Source of the DNA: JBBQHX01 sp035306065 | GTDB taxonomy: Bacteria; Gemmatimonadota; Gemmatimonadetes; Gemmatimonadales; Gemmatimonadaceae | Assembly: GCA_035306065.1 (NCBI GenBank) | Contig: DATGOL010000007.1 | Coordinates: forward strand, 4,428-68,427 | Direction of reading: 5' to 3' | Length of the DNA stretch: 64,000 nt | Shown: positions 32,949-42,167 of the stretch, piece by piece | Layout: every line of letters begins with the position of its first letter | How positions within the stretch are numbered: the first letter of the stretch is position 1 | Notes under the pieces: generated by a model | What the model saw: the letters and a program-made list of their open reading frames with translations, nothing else | What the model was told of the DNA's origin: nothing | Database searches by the model: none | Program-made: the position numbers and the translations under genes

Positions 32949-34544
32949 GTGACAACAGCCGTGCCAGACCTTCTGATAATCGGCGGTGGAATCACGGGTG
33001 CAGGAGTTGCCCGGGATGCGGCCCTTCGCGGGCTGCAGGTAACGCTCGTGGAGCGGGACGACATTGCCTGCGGCACCTCCAGCAGGTCGTCCCGGCTGGT
33101 GCACGGCGGCGTACGCTACCTGGAGCACGGCCATTTGCGGCTGGTATTCGAGTCCAGCCGCGAACGACGTATCCTGCTGACCACAGCACCGCACCTCGTG
33201 AGGCCGCTCTCCTTCACCTGGCCGGTTTACCGCGGTACGAGGCTGCCGCGCTGGAAGGTGGGCGCCGGCCTCGCGCTGTACGATGCGCTGTCACTCTTCC
33301 GAAACGTGGGCCGGCATCAGCGGCTGAACAGCACCGGTGTGCTGGAACGCGAGGCCGCACTCGAAAGCAACGCGCTGCTGGGCGGCTTCGCGTACTGGGA
33401 TGCATCTACCGATGACTCCCGGCTTACGCTCGCGACGGCGGTTGACGCAGCCGTTTGCGGCGCGGACATCCGCACTCATACCGAGGTGCTGGAGCTTTTG
33501 CGTGACGGCTCGAGGATCGTGGGTGCGCGAGTGGCGAACACGCTTACCGGCGAGGAGTCCGAGCTTCGTGCGCGACTGGTGGTGTCTACGGTTGGTCCAT
33601 GGACGGACGAGCTACTTGGCCGCGACCCCGGCGCCGTTCGCGAACAGCAGACGGTACGCGGCACGAAGGGTGTTCACATCATGCTTCCGCGTGAGGCAGC
33701 CGGCAACGCCGGTGCACTCACCCTCATCGCGCCAGCCGATGGACGAGTGACATTCGCGCTGCCAGCCGGAGACTTCTCACTCATAGGTACCACGGACACA
33801 CCCACCGACGAGCACCCGGCCACGGTTCGTGCATCGCAGGCAGACGTAGCGTACCTGCTGAATGTCGTGAGGCACTTCTTTCCGGGGCGCGACACTTCTG
33901 AACGGGACGTGGTGAGCAGCTGGGCCGGCATCCGCCCGCTCGCAGTAGCTGGTTATTCCGACGGCCCGTCCTCGGCATCACGCGAGCATTCGATCGTTAT
34001 GCATCCATCCGGCATGCTCGTGGTTACCGGCGGAAAGCTTACCACCTATCGCAGCATGGCGGCCGAGGTGGTGGACAGGGCCGGCTTGGCGCTGGGGACC
34101 CGCCTGGCCGATTCCGGCACGGCGGAGCGACCGCTTCCCGGGGGCGATTGCGAGCCCGAGGCCGAGCGTGCCGCCGCCGAAAGGGAGACCGGAAGCGCCG
34201 CGCTGGCGCTGCGCCTGTCCCGAGCGCACGGCAGCGGGTGGCGATCGGTGTGGTCACTCACCAGCGGCAGCCCGGGGCTCGCCGAGTACATAACGCCGGA
34301 GCGTCCGTACATAATGGCGGAGGTGGTGCACGCAGTACGGAGCGAGTGGGCGTACACGCTGGCCGACGTGCTCGTGAGGCGCGTTCCGCTGGCATTCGAG
34401 ACGAGCGACCACGGTCGTGAGGCAGCAGTGGCTGTCTCCCGCGTACTGGCCTCTGAGCTGGGGTGGAACGAGAACCGCCGTGAATCCGAGCTCGCGCGGT
34501 ACGAATCGGATATCACGGCGATTTTCGGGGCACAAACGGAGTAG
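32949..34544 (+). CDS. glpD: Aerobic glycerol-3-phosphate dehydrogenase
   Basis: A 531-residue FAD enzyme that oxidises glycerol-3-phosphate to dihydroxyacetone phosphate at the membrane and feeds quinones. The Rossmann motif LLIIGGGITGAGVARDAALRG is followed by LVERDDIACGTSSRSSRLVH and GGVRYLEHGHL, both typical of GlpD. DAO-family core motifs include TKGVHIMLP and LIGTTDTPTDEHP. The C-terminal domain of about 130 residues (LADVLVRRVPLAFETSDHG) is complete. The GTG start at 32949 is preferred; a second GTG four codons on is possible. The gene is divergent from the fad operon, so glycerol and fatty-acid parts of lipid breakdown lie head to head. Confidence 0.95.
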   Translation: MTTAVPDLLIIGGGITGAGVARDAALRGLQVTLVERDDIACGTSSRSSRLVHGGVRYLEHGHLRLVFESSRERRILLTTAPHLVRPLSFTWPVYRGTRLPRWKVGAGLALYDALSLFRNVGRHQRLNSTGVLEREAALESNALLGGFAYWDASTDDSRLTLATAVDAAVCGADIRTHTEVLELLRDGSRIVGARVANTLTGEESELRARLVVSTVGPWTDELLGRDPGAVREQQTVRGTKGVHIMLPREAAGNAGALTLIAPADGRVTFALPAGDFSLIGTTDTPTDEHPATVRASQADVAYLLNVVRHFFPGRDTSERDVVSSWAGIRPLAVAGYSDGPSSASREHSIVMHPSGMLVVTGGKLTTYRSMAAEVVDRAGLALGTRLADSGTAERPLPGGDCEPEAERAAAERETGSAALALRLSRAHGSGWRSVWSLTSGSPGLAEYITPERPYIMAEVVHAVRSEWAYTLADVLVRRVPLAFETSDHGREAAVAVSRVLASELGWNENRRESELARYESDITAIFGAQTE

Positions 34545-34576
34545 CGAACTGGCGCTGCCACGCGAAGGTGTTCCCT

Positions 34577-34595
34577 GGCGCGGCAAAACCGCGCC
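34577..34595. terminator. Hairpin between convergent glpD and greA
   Basis: GGCGCGG, a CAAAA loop and CCGCGCC form a perfect 7-base stem in the 60-base gap between the two 3' ends. T tracts are absent on both sides, so it is only a terminator candidate. Confidence 0.4.
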
Positions 34596-34604
34596 GGCGC
34601 GCGA

Positions 34605-35084
34605 CTACTCCGCCACTGTCTCGTGGATCGTTGCGAGCCTGGTGATCTTTAGCCTGCGCGTGCGCCCCGGGAGCTTCAGCACCACGTCTTCGCCAACTGC
34701 CTTGCCCACGAGCGCACGACCGATCGGCGACGCCATTGACACATGGCGTTCGTCGAAGTCTTCCGAATCACCGAACACCAGGGTGTAGGTGTCGGTGTTG
34801 CCGGTGTTCAGGTCTTCCACTTCCACACGCGAGCCCAGCCCAACCCTGTCCATCGGGATCTGGCTCACATCCACCTGCGACAGCTTGCTCAGGCGCTGGT
34901 GCAGCTGCCCCAGGCGTGCCTGCACGAACTGCTGACGCTCCAGTGCAGCCTTGTACTCACTGTTCTCGCGCAGGTCACCGTGTTCTACTGCCTTACGGAT
35001 CTCGTTCGGAATCACGACATTCAGCTCGTGCTGAAGGTTCGCAACTTCACCGCCGAGCTTCTGCTTGAGTTCCTCGATCATCAC
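34605..35084 (-). CDS. greA: Transcription elongation factor GreA
   Basis: A 159-residue protein with the two GreA domains. The N-terminal coiled coil (IEELKQKLGGEVANLQHEL) reaches the acidic tip GDLRENSEYKAA, which enters the RNA polymerase channel to stimulate cleavage of backtracked RNA. The C-terminal FKBP-like domain includes GSRVEVEDLNTGNTDTYTLV and SPIGRALVGKAVGEDVV. Length is normal. It stands alone, with a LOG-family gene upstream ended by a strong hairpin. Confidence 0.95.
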   Translation of the reverse strand: MMIEELKQKLGGEVANLQHELNVVIPNEIRKAVEHGDLRENSEYKAALERQQFVQARLGQLHQRLSKLSQVDVSQIPMDRVGLGSRVEVEDLNTGNTDTYTLVFGDSEDFDERHVSMASPIGRALVGKAVGEDVVLKLPGRTRRLKITRLATIHETVAE

Positions 35085-35156
35085 TATCTGCGAAACGGCC
35101 CGGCCTTACGCGCACGTCGGGTGCACATGGCGGTCCAGGGCGACGGATAAAAGCGC

Positions 35157-35185
35157 AGCGCCCGGCCTCCGGGAGGCCGGGCGCT
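35157..35185 (-). terminator. Intrinsic terminator after the LOG-family gene
   Basis: A perfect 13-base stem (AGCGCCCGGCCTC with a 3-base loop), followed on the minus strand by GCGCTTTTATCC, lies about 80 bases past the stop of the LOG-family gene and before greA. It is strong on stem, moderate on T tract. Confidence 0.7.
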
Positions 35186-35264
35186 ATGTCTTGAATGTTC
35201 CGGAAGGTATCACTGTTCGAGGCGGCCCGCGAGAGGGCTGGCCGCCGCGTTCAGCTGCCAGGCG

Positions 35265-36224
35265 CTACCGCCCGGCCAGCTCCCACGACTCGATCACCGC
35301 ATCCGCTGCCTCCTGCGGACTGTCCGTGAGCAGGATGAGATCCATGTCTCCGGGGCTGATCTTGCCCTCCGCCAGAACGCGCGATCTCAGCCAGCGGATG
35401 AGGCCGGCCCAGTAGTGCGTACCGAAGCAGATGAGCGGAAACTGCGAGATCTTGCCGGTCTGGATGAGCGTGAGTGCCTCGAAAAGCTCGTCCAGCGTAC
35501 CAAATCCACCTGGAAAGTTAATGAACGCCGAGCTGTACTTGATGAACATCGTCTTTCGAACCATGAAGTAGCGAAAGTTCACCAGTGTGTCCACGTAGGG
35601 ATTTGAACCCTGCTCGAAAGGCAGTTCGATGTTGCAGCCCACCGAATGCCCGTTGGAGCGCGTGGCGCCCTTGTTGGCGGCCTCCATTATCCCCGGACCA
35701 GCGCCGGTAATGATCGAGAATCCTTCCTCTGCAAGCAGTGCAGCCGTCTCTTCGGCGGCCCGGTACATGGGGTCGTCAGGCGCCGTGCGTGCCGAGCCGA
35801 ATATGGACACGCCCTTGCGAATGTTGGAGAGTACGTCGAAACCCTCGATGAACTCACCGGTTATTCGCATGACGCGCCAGGGATCGGTGCGCGTGAAGTC
35901 TGCCGCGGGCCCGCGTTCCTGGAGTAGCTTGCTGTCTTCAGTGGTGCGTCCGGCAGGGCCGTCGCGTATGGACTGGTCAACGATCTTCTGAGGAGATGCA
36001 GCTCGCTGGGAGCCGTTGTCTGCGCGTTCCGATGGCGGTACGCGACCTGCCATGCGGTGTCCTTCCTCGGTGCGTTCGCGCAGGTACTCGGTTGAGTCAG
36101 CCTCGGCCGCGGCCCTGACTGCCTGGGTTGCCCGCTTGCCGCCCGCTGTCTTGAGGGTGGGCTTCCTCGCTGGCTGGCCGGACGTGGAACGTTTTCCAGG
36201 CTTCTTTGAAGGGGAATCGGACAT
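35265..36224 (-). CDS. LOG-family (TIGR00730) Rossmann protein with a long N-terminal extension
   Basis: The C-terminal 210 residues are a LOG-type nucleotide 5'-monophosphate phosphoribohydrolase: VSIFGSARTAPDDP, the PGIMEAANKGA loop, NIELPFEQGSNPY, and the hallmark PGGFGTLDELFEAL (PGGxGTxxE). Some relatives release free cytokinin bases, others act on AMP-like nucleotides; the activity here is not determined. The first 110 residues are Lys/Arg/Ser/Thr-rich, low in structure, and not part of the family core. They might hold a nucleic-acid-binding or disordered tail. The ATG at 36224 is the only sensible start with that tail. Confidence 0.85.
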   Translation of the reverse strand: MSDSPSKKPGKRSTSGQPARKPTLKTAGGKRATQAVRAAAEADSTEYLRERTEEGHRMAGRVPPSERADNGSQRAASPQKIVDQSIRDGPAGRTTEDSKLLQERGPAADFTRTDPWRVMRITGEFIEGFDVLSNIRKGVSIFGSARTAPDDPMYRAAEETAALLAEEGFSIITGAGPGIMEAANKGATRSNGHSVGCNIELPFEQGSNPYVDTLVNFRYFMVRKTMFIKYSSAFINFPGGFGTLDELFEALTLIQTGKISQFPLICFGTHYWAGLIRWLRSRVLAEGKISPGDMDLILLTDSPQEAADAVIESWELAGR

Positions 36225-36365
36225 GAGCTATGGCGGGAGTTGTCTGCGTGCCGTTCAACAGGGCGCGGTGGGCGCAGTTTACGAGATTGCCGGGTGGAAC
36301 GGCAAGCTAAGCGAGCGCAACACACCCCTGTCGCTCCAGCCGCCCGTCCATTTTCTTGCCACAAC

Positions 36366-37799
36366 ATGACGTCCGTTGTGATCCTCGTTGCAGACGGTGC
36401 GCGTCCCGACACACTGAAGTCCGCGATGGACGGCGGCGCATTGCCCTCGCTCGCTCGGCTGCGCGAGGAGGGCCATTTCGATGTCGTAAGCAGCGTTTTC
36501 CCGTCTGTTACCGGTCCGGCCTACACCCCGTTTCTCATGGGGCGCCACCCGGCGTCGGTCGGACTCCCCGGGCTGCGCTGGTTCGATCGTTCACGGCAGG
36601 CAGGCGCCTGGCCGCACCACACCCGCAGCTACGTGGGGTGGGACATGCGCCACGTGGACACCGACCTGGACTCGAGTTCACCGACCCTCTTCGAGCTTGC
36701 GGAGCCGTCTCTCGCGGCCCTCAACGTGATCGGTCGCGGTCTGCCGCGCGGTTCGGCCATCGGTCGTGGTCCTGCGTTCGTGGCTCGTGCGGCGGTCACG
36801 CACTTCACGGGTAACGTGCGCGGGTGGCTGAACATGGACCGGCACGTGTCAAACGAGATCGTTCGCCGCGTGATTGCCGATCGTCCACGCGTCACGTTCG
36901 CAGCGCTCACCGGCATTGACAAGGCATCTCATGCGGACGGTCATGATTCGACTGCTGTTCGTGAGGCGATGCGAATAGTGGACGACACGGTGGGCGAGCT
37001 GCGCGAAGGCCTGGAGCGCGGCGGGCGCTGGCAGGATACGAGGCTGTGGGTAGTTAGCGATCACGGACATTCGCCAGTCAGCAATCACGACGACCTGGAA
37101 CTCTGGATTCGGTCACTGGGCCTGAGTGTGGTTGCACATCCCTGGGTCCACAGGCCTGCAGACGATGTTGCCGTGATGGTAAGCGGCAATGCAATGGCGC
37201 ACCTCTACCTGGAATTGAAGCGCCGCGAACCGGCTGGCTGGCCTGCGCTCGCCCCACGCTGGAACGAGTTTGCCGGCGACCTGCTTCAGCGCGAATCCGT
37301 GGACATCATGCTCCTGCCTCACGACCCACGCCGGTGCGAGATCCGCTCACGCGATCGCGGCGCTGCATTCGTGATTCGTGAGGGTGACCGCTTGTCCTAC
37401 CGCCCCGATTCCGGCGACCCGCTCGGTATCGGGGAAGCAGGTCCGTTGTGCACGGAAGCCGCATATGAGGCCTGCCTGGGAAGCGACTACCCCGATGCCC
37501 TCCTGCAGATCGCCAGCCTCACGAGCAGCCGCCGCTGCGGCGACATAGTTCTCTCGGCCGCTCGCAACCACGACTTCCGTGCGCGCTACGAGCCCATCCC
37601 GCACCGCTCGGCTCACGGCGCCCTGCATGCTGATCACATGTTCGTGCCGCTCGTAGGCAACCATCCGGCAGGCGGCTCGCCGCGCAGAACGGTGGACGTT
37701 TTCCCTTCGGCCCTCGAGCACCTCGGAATCACCGCGCCTACCTCCATAGAAGGCAGCAGCTACCTGAAAGCGGATTCGCGCACTCTATTATCCCTATAA
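36366..37799 (+). CDS. Alkaline phosphatase-superfamily phosphodiesterase
   Basis: A 477-residue protein of the type I phosphodiesterase/nucleotide pyrophosphatase group. Metal and catalytic positions are visible: VADGARPDTLK (Asp), the Thr nucleophile in SVFPSVTGPAYTPF, IDKASHADGHD, WVVSDHGHSPV, and a late HGALHADH. No signal peptide is seen, so it may be cytoplasmic, unlike many relatives. Substrates in this superfamily range over nucleotides, phospholipids and phosphonates and cannot be assigned. ATG at 36366 gives the usual start next to the first strand. It ends 116 bases before the chemosensory operon, and shared transcription is unclear. Confidence 0.85.
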   Translation: MTSVVILVADGARPDTLKSAMDGGALPSLARLREEGHFDVVSSVFPSVTGPAYTPFLMGRHPASVGLPGLRWFDRSRQAGAWPHHTRSYVGWDMRHVDTDLDSSSPTLFELAEPSLAALNVIGRGLPRGSAIGRGPAFVARAAVTHFTGNVRGWLNMDRHVSNEIVRRVIADRPRVTFAALTGIDKASHADGHDSTAVREAMRIVDDTVGELREGLERGGRWQDTRLWVVSDHGHSPVSNHDDLELWIRSLGLSVVAHPWVHRPADDVAVMVSGNAMAHLYLELKRREPAGWPALAPRWNEFAGDLLQRESVDIMLLPHDPRRCEIRSRDRGAAFVIREGDRLSYRPDSGDPLGIGEAGPLCTEAAYEACLGSDYPDALLQIASLTSSRRCGDIVLSAARNHDFRARYEPIPHRSAHGALHADHMFVPLVGNHPAGGSPRRTVDVFPSALEHLGITAPTSIEGSSYLKADSRTLLSL

Positions 37800-37915
37800 C
37801 GGCAGGGGCGAGCTCGATTCCCGGCCGCGTCCGTCTCCTCTGGTACAGGAAGCACCGGGGACTCTGCAGAACTCGTGGGTCCGCTCCTCAGCGTACGGGG
37901 CCCTTTCTTGCTCTC

Positions 37916-38425
37916 ATGTCGCGCACCATGCATCTGCTCGTCTTCACGCTCGACGACCAGCGCTTCGCGTTGCCCGCCACCGTTGTTCGCGAAACGGTGG
38001 CGGCTGTTGCCATTACTCCGCTCCCTGCTGCGCCAGCCGTAGTGGACGGAGTGGTTGACGTGCGCGGCCAGATCGTGCCGGTGTACGACCTGCGGGTGCG
38101 CTTCGGCCGACCGCGAAGGCCAGTTCGGGCCAGCGAACACTTCGTGATTGCCAGCGCTGGCGACAAGACTGTGGCGTTGCGCGTGGACCGGGCGCTGGAG
38201 CTGGTGAGCGTGGTTGAGGCAGACCTGCTTCCGGCTGCGGCAGACGACCCCCGGTTTGACCGCGTGGCCGGCATAGCCCGCCTGCAGGACGGGCTCGTGC
38301 TGGTTCAGGACCTCGCCGCCTTCCTCAGCGACTCCGAAGCCGCAACGCTCGACCGTGCGCTCACCGAGCACAGGCGCGCCAGGTCCGCAGATTCATCACC
38401 GAAATCCCCCGGTTCTCGCGCGTGA
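37916..38425 (+). CDS. CheW-like coupling protein (WspB position)
   Basis: A 169-residue single CheW domain that couples the receptor to the CheA kinase. Signature parts are MHLLVFTLDDQRFALPATVV, VVDGVVDVRGQIVPVYDLR with the conserved Arg-Gly pair, and VALRVDRALELVSV. The last 20 residues are an Arg/Ser-rich tail. It is the first gene of the operon; GTGA overlaps the start of cheR. In the Pseudomonas Wsp system the same place is held by WspB. Confidence 0.95.
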   Translation: MSRTMHLLVFTLDDQRFALPATVVRETVAAVAITPLPAAPAVVDGVVDVRGQIVPVYDLRVRFGRPRRPVRASEHFVIASAGDKTVALRVDRALELVSVVEADLLPAAADDPRFDRVAGIARLQDGLVLVQDLAAFLSDSEAATLDRALTEHRRARSADSSPKSPGSRA

Positions 38426-39981
38426 GCAGCAAGGACTGGTCGGAGATCGGATTCGCGCGGATGGCGGCAATCCTGACCGAGCAGGCGGGCCTGCAGTTCC
38501 CGCTATCGCGCCGGCCGTACACCGAGCAGGCAATGCGTCAGGCAATGTCACGGCTCGGCGCCGACGACTCGCGCGCGTTTGCTGCCAGGCTGCCCGACGA
38601 CCGGAAGGCCCTCAGCGAACTGCTCGCCGCGGTCACCATTGGCGAGACTTATTTCTTTCGGGAACCGTCGCAGCTGGAATACATACGTCGCACCGTACTG
38701 CCGGCGCTCACCGGCAGCCGGCAGCCCGGGCATGCATTGCGGGTATGGAGTGCAGGATGCGCTACTGGGGAGGAACCGTACACGCTCGCGATCATCCTTC
38801 GTGAAGACCTGCCGAACCATGAGGCACGAATCATCGGCACGGAGTTGTCGCACGATCGCATTGCTGCCGCACGACGCGCCCGATACGGACGCTGGTCGCT
38901 GCGCAGCCTCTCCGAGCCTGTGATTCGCCGCTACTTCTCGCAACGTGGAAGCCATTACTACCTGCGCCCCGACATTCGCGCGATGGTGGATTTCGGCTAC
39001 CTGAACCTTGCGTCGAATGAATATCCGGGCGGCCCGCTGAATCTTAGGGGCATGGACCTCATTCTGTGCCGGAACGTCCTGATCTACTTCGATCGTCAGG
39101 CGGTGGCCGATGTGGCGCAACGGCTGCTGAACTCTCTCGGTGACGACGGCTGGCTGTTTCTGGGTGCGTCGGACCCTTCGCTCGTTGACCTCGTGCGGTG
39201 CGAAGTTGTGGTTACCGGCGCGGGCCTGGCATCCCGTCGCCCATCTGCGAAGTCCTGGAGCCTGCATGCCGCCGCAGGCGCGATGGAACCCGTATCGGCC
39301 ATAGCCAGCGTCGTGGCCCAGGGGATGTACACAACGCTGCAGGACGGTGCACCTGACGCCTGGTCTCCCACACTCGATGGTTCCCTGCGAGCGATTCCGG
39401 AGGTGGCCGCAGCGGCGGGTGTAGCCGCGGCAGAGCCCGTGGCTGCAAGTGCACAGGTAGCTTCTCCGCCAGTATTTGCAGGTGGTCTGGAGGAAGTGCG
39501 TTCGCACTATGCGCTACAGGATTACGCCGGCGCAATCCGGGTGGCCGTGCAGCTGCTGAACAGCGGCACAGAGAACGCCGAGCTTCGCGTGCTGCTGGTG
39601 CGTTCACTGGCCAATTCGGGCTCACTCCCCGAGGCAGGGCGCGCGTGCATTGCGGGAATCGAGGCGCACCCGACTCACGCTGAACTTGCGTACCTTCACG
39701 CGTTGCTGCTCTCGGAGGCGGGTCGGGTGGAGGAATCGATTGTGGCGGCCCGCGGTGCCCTCTTTCTGGACAGGAAGCTGGTTGTTGCGCATATGCTCCT
39801 TGGCGGACTGCTTGCACGAATGAATGATTCAGTTGCGGCTCGCCGTTCGTTTCAGAATGCACAGCGCCTGCTGGAGGGCGTGCCCCGAGACGCCACCGTT
39901 GCTGCATCCGACGGTGAGCCGGCGGGGCGCATTCGTGAGGCAGCTCGGGTGCAGGCAGACCTCCTGGTAACCAACAAATGA
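38422..39981 (+). CDS. CheR methyltransferase with C-terminal TPR (WspC-like)
   Basis: A 519-residue receptor methyltransferase. The CheR N-domain and SAM domain fill about residues 1-275: the helical MAAILTEQAGLQFPLSRR, GETYFFREPSQLEYIRR, VWSAGCATGEEPYTLAII for SAM, and NLILCRNVLIYFD-like GMDLILCRNVLIYFD. After a 90-residue Ala/Val-rich linker come TPR repeats at about 355-500 (HYALQDYAGAIRVAVQLL, AELAYLHALLLSEAGRVEES). This CheR-TPR architecture is that of WspC. It modifies glutamates of the receptor using S-adenosylmethionine. GTG start; overlaps both neighbours by four bases. Confidence 0.95.
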   Translation: MSSKDWSEIGFARMAAILTEQAGLQFPLSRRPYTEQAMRQAMSRLGADDSRAFAARLPDDRKALSELLAAVTIGETYFFREPSQLEYIRRTVLPALTGSRQPGHALRVWSAGCATGEEPYTLAIILREDLPNHEARIIGTELSHDRIAAARRARYGRWSLRSLSEPVIRRYFSQRGSHYYLRPDIRAMVDFGYLNLASNEYPGGPLNLRGMDLILCRNVLIYFDRQAVADVAQRLLNSLGDDGWLFLGASDPSLVDLVRCEVVVTGAGLASRRPSAKSWSLHAAAGAMEPVSAIASVVAQGMYTTLQDGAPDAWSPTLDGSLRAIPEVAAAAGVAAAEPVAASAQVASPPVFAGGLEEVRSHYALQDYAGAIRVAVQLLNSGTENAELRVLLVRSLANSGSLPEAGRACIAGIEAHPTHAELAYLHALLLSEAGRVEESIVAARGALFLDRKLVVAHMLLGGLLARMNDSVAARRSFQNAQRLLEGVPRDATVAASDGEPAGRIREAARVQADLLVTNK

Positions 39982-40613
39982 CGCAATCCCCGACATCCAG
40001 CGCAGGTCCGCGTCACGCGCCGCTCATTGTGCGAGACGCATCGGGTGCCATTGACTGGGAGCGGGTGCGTGCTCGCCTCGAGGAGATCAGCCAGGCTACC
40101 GAACAGGCTGGGGACATGTCTGCAGAAGCAGAGGCAAACCTGCTTGCCGAACGAGCGCGGCTGCTTGCCAGCCCGCTGGTCACCGAAGCCGTAAATGACC
40201 ACATATTCCTTCACGTGAGGCTCGGCAGCGAGGCATACGCGGTTCCGGCCGACGACGTGGGAGCAGTTGCCACGGAAGTGGAGCTGGCTGCACTTCCCGG
40301 AGCAACAGGCGCTCTGGTGGCCGTTGCAGCATGGAGAAGCCGCCTGCTCCGCGTGATCGACATCCGTACGTCACTGGGGCTGGCCGCAACGCCATCGAGG
40401 TCGCTGCTCGTTATCGGCGACCATGAAAGGGATCTCGCGCTGATAGTTGACTCAGTGGAAGATTCCGTGCTGGTGAATGAGTCCACGATGCAACCTGTGC
40501 CTTCCGAAGCGTCCACCTCGGGATTGCTGCGAGGCATTCTGGAAGATGGTACTCCCGTGCTGAACCTGCACGCTGCCGTGCGTCTCGCCGGCTTTGCCGT
40601 TCGTGAGGCATGA
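39978..40613 (+). CDS. Second CheW-like protein with N-terminal extension (WspD-like)
   Basis: A 211-residue protein whose last 145 residues form a CheW domain: HIFLHVRLGSEAYAVPADDV, VAVAAWRSRLLRVIDIRTSL, LALIVDSVEDSVLV, and LRGILEDGTPVLNLHAAV. The first 65 residues are helical (WERVRARLEEISQATEQAG) and acidic. WspD has the same extra N-terminal part, so the gene fits that role; it would join CheA and receptor in an array. ATGA overlap with cheR implies coupled translation. Confidence 0.9.
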   Translation: MTQSPTSSAGPRHAPLIVRDASGAIDWERVRARLEEISQATEQAGDMSAEAEANLLAERARLLASPLVTEAVNDHIFLHVRLGSEAYAVPADDVGAVATEVELAALPGATGALVAVAAWRSRLLRVIDIRTSLGLAATPSRSLLVIGDHERDLALIVDSVEDSVLVNESTMQPVPSEASTSGLLRGILEDGTPVLNLHAAVRLAGFAVREA

Positions 40614-40694
40614 CATGCTGAATACCCCACGTATCGCCAGTGTATCCGCGAATCCTGGCATCCTGCTCACGAAACTCCACACACCACAGAACCA

Positions 40695-42167
40695 ATGAAG
40701 GGAACGATTAGCCAGAAGATTATCCTGGGATTCGGCGGAGTACTGACTCTCGTGATCATCGTGGCGCTCGTAGGATGGTGGTCGCTTGGCAGTACCCAGG
40801 ACAGTTACGAGCGAGCCGTGAACGAGAATCACGAGGTGCTAACCCCTGCGCTACAGTTGCAGGGCAGCATTGCGAGCGCCAACCTGGCGGTTCTTCGCTT
40901 TCTCCTGGAGCCTGGAAGTACCGACCCCGATGCCAGGGATCCATACACAGCCGCCGCCCGCACGAGGATCAACGAACTCCGGATGGCAGACCCCGAACGG
41001 GTCGCACGCCGCTGGGAGCGAGCCGGCGAACTGCTGGAGCGATGGGACGCGGAAATGGAACGCTCGATCTCCGCCTCGGCTGGCGGCAACGACTCGCTTG
41101 CACTGGCCATTCGTGCCGGCGCAGCTGAATACAGAACCGAACTGGACGATCTTATTGCCAACGCAGTGACGGACGTTCAGAGTCGCTCGGACGAGGCTAT
41201 CGCGAGCGGGCGATCGGACTATCTCGTTGCGAGGAATACGCTCCTGCTTGGCTCGGCGTTCGCGCTGCTCGTGGGGCTTGCCTTTGCCTATTGGCTGAAC
41301 AGTTCGATCTCGCGGCCGCTACTGCACTCCAGCAGGGTGCTTGCATCGAGCGCGTCTGAGATACTTGCGTCTTCCACCCAGCAGGCAGCGGGCGCGAACG
41401 AATCCATGGCCGCCGTGAGCCAGACCGTGGCAACCGTGGACGAAGTTGCACAAACCGCAGAGCAGGCCTCGCAGCGAGCGCGTGGCGTTGCAGAACTCGC
41501 CCAGCGCGCCTCGGAGCTGGGGCGAACCGGCAGGCGTTCCGTGGAAGACTCGCTCACCGCAATAGATGGCCTGAAAACGCGAGTGGAGTCAATCGCAGAC
41601 AGCATCCTCGCGCTCGCCGAGCAGGCGCAGAGCATTGGCGAGATCGTGACTGCCGTGAATGAGATTGCCGAGCAGACGAACCTGCTTGCACTCAACGCGG
41701 CGGTGGAGGCTACTCGTGCGGGCGAACACGGGCGCGGGTTTGGCGTTGTGGCAGCCGAGATCAAGAGCCTGGCCGAGCAATCCAAGCGCAGTACGGTTCA
41801 GATCAGGCAGATCCTTTCAGAGATCCAGCGCGCCACGAGCACGGCGGTAATGACAACGGAACAGGGCACGAAGGAGGCGACGGCGAGTGCTCGCCAGGCG
41901 ACGGAAGCCGGTGAGATAATCCGGCAGCTTGCAGAGAGCGTTGCCCAGGCGTCGCAGGCGGCAGCCCAGATCGTTGCATCCACGGGCCAGCAGTCGATCG
42001 GCATGGAGCAGATTCGTCAGGCCATCGGCAGCATTCATGAGGCCACGCAGCAAAACCTGTCTGCCTCCAGGCAGTCGGAACAGGCGGCGTCGGACCTTAC
42101 GCGGCTTGGAGGGAACATGGTTGAGATGGTTGGGGGCGACATGCCCGGGCAGGTGACCCGCGCATGA
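40695..42167 (+). CDS. Methyl-accepting chemoreceptor without a clear HAMP (WspA position)
   Basis: A 490-residue receptor. TM1 at about residues 8-29 is followed by a periplasmic four-helix-like domain at about 30-175 (ALQLQGSIASANLAVLRFLL). TM2 lies at about 178-200 (LLLGSAFALLVGLAFAYWL), and then the signalling hairpin starts almost at once (ASSASEILASSTQQAAGAN). I cannot find a HAMP segment with its usual Pro and Glu positions. The tip is classic: NEIAEQTNLLALNAAVEATR, then AGEHGRGFGVVAAEIKSLAEQ. Glu/Gln pairs along the bundle could be methylated. There is no C-terminal CheR-tethering pentapeptide. It is placed between the second cheW and cheA. Confidence 0.95.
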   Translation: MKGTISQKIILGFGGVLTLVIIVALVGWWSLGSTQDSYERAVNENHEVLTPALQLQGSIASANLAVLRFLLEPGSTDPDARDPYTAAARTRINELRMADPERVARRWERAGELLERWDAEMERSISASAGGNDSLALAIRAGAAEYRTELDDLIANAVTDVQSRSDEAIASGRSDYLVARNTLLLGSAFALLVGLAFAYWLNSSISRPLLHSSRVLASSASEILASSTQQAAGANESMAAVSQTVATVDEVAQTAEQASQRARGVAELAQRASELGRTGRRSVEDSLTAIDGLKTRVESIADSILALAEQAQSIGEIVTAVNEIAEQTNLLALNAAVEATRAGEHGRGFGVVAAEIKSLAEQSKRSTVQIRQILSEIQRATSTAVMTTEQGTKEATASARQATEAGEIIRQLAESVAQASQAAAQIVASTGQQSIGMEQIRQAIGSIHEATQQNLSASRQSEQAASDLTRLGGNMVEMVGGDMPGQVTRA

